Of a DNA stretch of 64,000 nucleotides, positions 59,176-64,000 are shown in pieces. A program made the translations under genes and the position numbers. The stretch covers positions 298,046-362,045 of the forward strand of contig NW_004451858.1 in the NCBI RefSeq assembly GCF_000321225.1, given 5' to 3'. Position 1 is the first letter of the stretch. Each line of letters begins with the position of its first letter. The stretch comes from Odobenus rosmarus divergens (taxonomy: Eukaryota > Chordata > Mammalia > Carnivora > Odobenidae). The notes beneath the pieces are model-generated. The model was not told the DNA's origin and did no database searches. It worked only from the letters and a program-made list of their open reading frames with translations.

Positions 59176-59222
<47 letters not shown>

Positions 59223-59224
59223 AA
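59176..59224 (+). repeat. (GAAA)n microsatellite
   Basis: About twelve uninterrupted GAAA units between CCTCCTA and CCATCAAC. Uninterrupted tetranucleotides of this length are usually polymorphic. Confidence 0.97.
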
Positions 59225-60189
59225 CCATCAACAAGAACTCTCTCACTTACACCAGATCAAGCATTTATTTGCTTCCATACCATCTCTTTCTCTTCTCCTA
59301 CTGAAGAGGGCCTTGATTCCTATCTAAACTTTGTTCTTCCATCTGAGCTTCCAATGTCATTCTCTTCGTCTCTTCAGAAACATCTCCCTACCAATTATTC
59401 CCTTGCTCTTCCCTATTCAGTCTCTTCATGCAAGTGGGCATGAACATTTCCTCCATAGTCTTCCTTCCTATGGCTTTGGCTGCGCATTCTTAGCCTCCCA
59501 GGCGAGACCCTCCCACCCGTCCACCCTTTCCTGGTTGACCTGTTGACTGATACTCTTCCCCATTCTGGCCTCCTACTTTGTGTATTTCCCATGAGCATTT
59601 TCACCCTCTCCCCTGGTGTTCAATCCTGACAATACTTGTGACCTGTAAATCTACCATCAGCCCTAAATTCTCTACTAAACTTCAGGTTCAAATTTACTGC
59701 TATCTGGAAGACAATACCTCCCAGGTATCTCGCAAGTGCTAAAAATAAGACAATAGGCCCCAAATAGGGTCCCTTATGCTAAGCCCTATATCACCAAACC
59801 AAGACTTAAATTAATTACAGTTCTAGCTCTCCCAGAAATGGGATCTTAAACCAGTTGATCAGGAACCATCTCATCAGCACTAATTAGGTAATCTTCCAGA
59901 GAAATCTCTGTCATCCCCCAAAGGAAAGTAACCTTGCCATAGCCTTGCCCCTGTTAATGTGCCTCTTCTCCATCTTTGTTCCAACTTCTTTCTGCCCATA
60001 TAAGTCTTCCATTTTATACAGTTCCTTGGAGCTTCTTTCTGGCTTCTAGATGGGATACTACCTGATTTGAATTAATTTTTCCTCATATAAACTCTTAAAA
60101 TATTTAATATGCCTCAGTTTACCTTTTAACACAGGTAACTCAATATTTTAGAATAAAAGTTATCTGTTCCTCCCACCAACCCAATGTGA

Positions 60190-61060
60190 CCCTTTCCTCT
60201 AAGTCTTATTTCATTAAATGTAAAATCATCTTTTTGATGAGTCAAGAAATTTGGGCGTTATACTTGGCTTCTCACTCTCCCTTCATCCTACATAAAATCA
60301 GACTCCAAGCCCCCTCACTGGGACTCCAAGATGTCACTGGAATCCATCCACATCTCTCTCCCCCTGCTGCCTCTACCCCTGATTGTTGGACTGTCACCTC
60401 TAGCTTAGACACTGTAGTAGCTTCCTTGCCTCCTGCTTCTCCATGTCTTTGATGCACTCTTCACTCCTTGGCCATAGTCACCTCTCCACTCAAACTCTGG
60501 GCTGCATCTAACTACTTTCACTTCCAAGTCAGCTTGCCCTCCATCACCTCTTGCACAGGCTACTACACCTCTTCTCCACCTTTGCCTTTTTAACTCATGT
60601 GTATTGGTCAGGCTTTAGCTTAGATGTCATTTTCTTTGTAAAACCTTCCTTCACGCCAGGATTCTGGGTAAACTGCCCTTCCACTGGACTCCCATAGCAT
60701 CCTACTGAATGAACTTTCCTACTCAGTTGTTCTGAACTTCATAATTTCTTTTTTTTCTTTTAAAGATTTTATTTATTTATTTGACAGAGAGAGCGACAGC
60801 GAGAGAGGGAACACAAGCAGGGGGAGTGGAAGAGGGAGAAGCACACTTACCGCGGAGCAGGGAGCCCAATGCGGGGCTCGATCCCAGGACCCTGGGATCA
60901 TGACCTGAGCCGAAGGCAGACACTTAACAACTGAGCCACCCAGGCGCCCCTGAACTTCATAATTTCTGCCTGTCTTATTCACTGTTGTGGTTCTAGAATC
61001 TAACACACAGTACCTGGCATAGATAAAATATTCTAAATAATTATTAAATAAATTCATGAA
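60190..61060 (+). mobile_element. L2 LINE 3' region, split by a SINE
   Basis: GGCGTTATACTTGGCTTCTC, CACTCTCCCTTCATCCTACA, TAAAACCTTCCTTCACGCC and AACACACAGTACCTGGCATA follow sense L2 from the end of the RT-coding part to the 3' end. A CanSINE lies at 60750-60950. Confidence 0.75.
60750..60950 (-). mobile_element. CanSINE with perfect 17-bp target-site duplication
   Basis: Minus-strand copy ending GAGCCACCCAGGCGCCCC. TGAACTTCATAATTTCT is identical at 60733-60749 and 60951-60967, a sign of a recent insertion into L2. Confidence 0.97.
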
Positions 61061-61769
61061 TTCACAAATGAATGGTTGTAGGACTAGTTGAATACTAAAT
61101 GGAATAAATTGGGCTGAAGGAGGGAAATCAAACACTCAGCAAGACAGTGAATGACGGCAAAATATTCTGCGAATTATTCCTAATGTCTATTTTCTATCAT
61201 AAATACTTTAAAAGTGCATTTATAAACTTGTGACTTTTACATGTTTGCAACAGATTTCATTAAGTCCCATTCTTCCCTCCTCCCCGTATCTATGCCATTT
61301 GTCAAATAATTTTGCAAAGGTCGCTAACTGTGGGCAGGGCACACTTCTCACTTCAGCTCTGGTTTCAACCACGACAGATGCTTTGGTCCACAGGTGAAAG
61401 TAACACAGTGTTTGTCTGAGTCTCAGACTCTCGAGGCCTTGCATCTTTCTATTGGTCCTTTTGTGCCTCAGCCATTGCCATTAGAAGAATATGGCAGTGC
61501 CCACCTACTGATTCCAGGAAGAGAATATGAGACCCATGGAGCAGAAAGAGCCCAGCCAAGATGCTTCAGCTGAACCCAGCCTAGATCAGCTGAGCCCAAC
61601 TGACCTCTACCCTTGGTTGCTATATATATATGCTTATTGTTTTAAGTCACTGTGTTTTAGGATAGTTTTTTATACCAAATTTTTATGATGGCAATAACTG
61701 CCTGGCATATTTGTCACTTGAATATTTGGTATAGCTATTCCAGAGAATGGTTATGATATATACTTGCCC

Positions 61770-62848
61770 TGGCTCATTAAAAAATAATAGTTTGGGAAAA
61801 AATGTTTATAGTACATATATCTAACTAAAGAGTTGAATCCAAAATACATAAAGTGCTCACTTCAGCAGAACATATACTAAAATTGGAATGATACAGAGCA
61901 GATTAGCATGGCCCCTGCACAAAGATGAATGCGAATTTGCACAATACATAAAGAACTCATAAGAAAAAATACAAACAACCCAATTTAAAATAACAGAAAA
62001 AAAGCCCACACTTGAACACATATTTTACCAAAAAATACGCAAAATAGCCAATAGGCACATGGAAAGGTATTCAATATCATTAGCCATCAGGGGATGCAAA
62101 TTAAAACCACAGTAAGATACCATTTCACACACACTAGGGGGGCTGTTATCAAAAAAAAAAAAACCCTGACAAAACGAATGTTAGTGAGTATCAGAAGCAA
62201 CTAAAAGTCTCATCTATTGCTGGCAAGAGTATAGAAATGTCCAACCATGCTGGAAAACTCCTTTGCAATTTCTCATAAAGTTAAACTTACCCCATGACCC
62301 CAAAATTTCACTTCCAGGTATTACACCAGTAGAGTAGTATAGACTTTATGTAAAGTAAAGAAGTAAAGACTATATGTCCACAGAAAGACTTAGAGAAGAG
62401 TGTTCGTAGTAACCTTATCCATAATTGCCTCAAACTGGAAATGACCCAAATAACAATCAACAGGTGAATGGATAAACACACTGTGGCAAACTCAAACAGT
62501 GAAATGCTTCTTAGTAAAAACAAATGAACTACTGACATACACAATAATTTGGATCAACTTCAAAAACATTATATCAAGCACCCCCACTAAAAAAACACAA
62601 ATTTTATGATTCAATTTATATGAATTGTAATACAGGCAAAACAAGTCTATGTGTTAGAAACTAGTGTTTCTCTCTCTCTCTCTTAGTGGAAATAGTACAG
62701 AACTGACTATAAAGAAGCTTGAAAGGATTTTCTGGGGTTTGGGGGAATGTTTTCTATTTCCACAGATGGTTAAATAGGTGTATATGATTAACAAAACTCT
62801 TCAGAACAAATACTTAAAATCTATGTATTGTATGTAAATTATGCAGCT
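61770..62848 (+). mobile_element. Old LINE-1 3' end carrying a U6 pseudogene
   Basis: GTTGAATCCAAAATACATAA, AGGCACATGGAAAGGTATTC, TGCAAATTAAAACCACAGTA, AGGTGAATGGATAAACACAC and TTGTATGTAAATTATGCAGC follow an old LINE-1 3' region. The U6 retropseudogene (61853-61945) sits in it. Confidence 0.82.
61853..61945 (+). pseudogene. U6 snRNA retropseudogene, 3'-truncated
   Basis: The 93 bases from GTGCTCACTTCAGCAG to GCGAATTTGCACAAT follow U6 snRNA with scattered changes, including the diagnostic ATACTAAAATTGGAA, GATACAGAG and GATTAGCATGGCCCCTGC blocks. The last dozen or so bases of the 107-nt RNA are missing. The flanks repeat AATACATAAAG at 61843-61853 and at about 61944-61954, a target-site duplication typical of LINE-1-mobilised U6. 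It sits inside an old LINE-1 3' end. The changes in conserved bases and the lost 3' end argue against a functional snRNA. Confidence 0.93.
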
Positions 62849-63427
62849 ACATCCTTAAAGATTGTTCTGGCCAAAGGGGATGGGGAGAATATATACATAG
62901 ATGAAAAAGAAAGAGACACACACAGAGAAAGAAAGAGAAATAATCAAAACTTAAGACTACACTTCAAGTTGCAGTGTTTTACAACCATTTGATAAGGGAA
63001 GATGCTCTCCATACGCACAATTTAATAACAAAAAGAAATAGTACTTTCTACAGGGGCCATGTGGTATTTGTGAAAGAATGGCTGCTACAGATGGTCCTGA
63101 GGTAGCCACAGTGAGATCTCCTGAAGACCCATGCTGCAGTAAGAACACTGAAGCCCACAGAGAACACAGGAGACCGCAATTTTGGCACAGCAAGACATTG
63201 CTGTACAAGGTAGCATGTGATAGGCAGACCCTTGAGGCCAACATGGCACTTTCCTGCCTAACAGTGCACACACAGAACTCTCAAGACTTCAGGTTTCCTT
63301 GAATTGAATGGCTTTCTCCTGGGCTCTATACCGGACAGAACATCAGACCATGAGCATCTAGAGTACCTACTTACTCAGCAGATATGTTTATTTGGTACCG
63401 TCTTTGGTGCCAGTGTTGGGAAGGGAA

Positions 63428-63945
63428 AAAACCTTTTCCCCTCTAGCTTCCTAGGTTTTCCAGCTGGAGTCTGAAAATAATCTGACAAAATTCAGATGAA
63501 CAAGAGAAAAACAGAATTTATTAACATGGACAGCATACGTGCACGTGGGAGATACTCAGTGATGAGTGACTCAAAGGGGTGGTTCGAACTTGGGCTTACA
63601 TGGCTTCTTAACAAAGAAGGACAAATTTGTAGGGAAGTGACAAGACAAAGGGAAAAGGGTTTTCAGGCTTCTAGAGGAAGGTGACTACATGGGAGAAACT
63701 AATAGAAAAGGAAGGCCATCTTAGCAAAGTTTGTTTGTGCAGGTTCAGTTTGGTGCCAGGTTTCCATCTTCTCCTTGGCCATAGAGCTTCCTTGGGAGAG
63801 GGCATTTGGGGCAGTTTTCATTTTCAGAAGCTTCCGCTTTGAGTCAGATAAGAGAAGCTCTGAGAAGCCTTCTTTCTGCATCTCTTGATTCTCCTTATAC
63901 CAAAGCTATATATCTGGGGGTGGCATATTCTGATCCTCCACACTA
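63428..63945 (+). mobile_element. LTR-like repeat, copy B (relative at 46250)
   Basis: AACAAGAGAAAAACAGAATT, TTATTAACATGGACAGCATA, GTCAGATAAGAGAAGCTCTG, TTTCTGCATCTCTTGATTC and GGGGGTGGCATATTCTG line up in the same order and orientation as copy A at 46.3 kb. No viral gene is visible; the family is not assigned. Confidence 0.5.
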
Positions 63946-64000
63946 GCTAGTAAGCTGAGATGAAAGTATTTATTTTTAGGGCTAAGTCCTTATTTTTACT

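Larger units (their letters stand above)
41200..64000. other. Region upstream of SLC9A2, no exon recognised
   Basis: This is flanking DNA on the 5' side of the minus-strand SLC9A2. In human the next gene on this side is the paralogue SLC9A4, tens of kilobases away (established knowledge). None of its conserved exchanger motifs was recognised here. All open frames are short and many overlap CanSINEs. Stretches without a named feature include 41200-42198, 44170-45139, 45333-46249, 52722-53375, 53880-57550 and 57985-59170. No gene can be supported in them. Confidence 0.7.

Noticed and set aside
60773..61135. 120-residue minus-strand open frame ending in Leu/Ser-rich sequence
   Set aside because: Most of it is translated CanSINE; the same peptide pattern recurs at other SINE copies in the window.
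41200..64000. 3' exons of SLC9A4
   Set aside because: Expected on this side from human gene order, but no exchanger motif was recognised; the human distance of tens of kilobases fits its absence.

Overview
The window is ordinary mammalian nuclear DNA from a carnivore. It holds the 5' part of one protein-coding gene, SLC9A2 (sodium/hydrogen exchanger NHE2), transcribed on the minus strand, set in repeat-rich intron and upstream sequence. The carnivore call rests on about 24 tRNA-Lys-derived CanSINE copies, with the typical head and a CT-rich, A-rich tail, plus a carnivore-type LINE-1 3' end. None of the SINEs has the dog-specific or cat-specific body, so a non-dog caniform (seal, bear or mustelid relative) is the best guess. 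That placement is inference.

Layout. 1-4495: part of SLC9A2 intron 2, with old repeats and no recognisable exon. 4496-4959: SLC9A2 exon 2, 464 bp, residues 98-252, including the LLPPI drug-site region and the GES/ND motifs of the transport core. 4960-40174: intron 1, about 35.2 kb, holding CanSINEs, a Tigger1-like and a hAT-like DNA transposon, a rearranged old LINE-1 (about 14.0-18.9 kb), a second LINE-1 remnant (31.2-35.6 kb), LTR-like pieces, MIR and L2 fragments, and an unassigned inverted-repeat element at 20.69-21.52 kb. 40175-40466: SLC9A2 exon 1 coding part, residues 1-97, with the start codon, inside a CpG island of about 40.15-41.19 kb. An assembly gap of 131 N (40657-40787) lies in the presumed promoter or 5'UTR. 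41200-64000: sequence upstream of SLC9A2. I found no exon there. It holds L2 remnants in both orientations, CanSINE pairs, two copies of one LTR-like repeat (46.3 and 63.4 kb), a degenerate GATGGT tandem array, a (GAAA)n microsatellite and a U6 snRNA retropseudogene inside an old LINE-1 3' end.

Gene logic. Exons 1 and 2 join in frame (phase 1, codon for Gly98) and give the first 252 of roughly 810 residues of a plasma-membrane Na+/H+ exchanger; the rest lies beyond the left edge. I did not see an undescribed multi-gene system. The points most worth a second look are the inverted-repeat element, the coding CCG/CTG tract in exon 1, the gap in the promoter, the tRNA-Lys half-like sequence near 1.2 kb and a compound fold-back at 50.35 kb. 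All repeat family names come from recognition by eye, without a database search.
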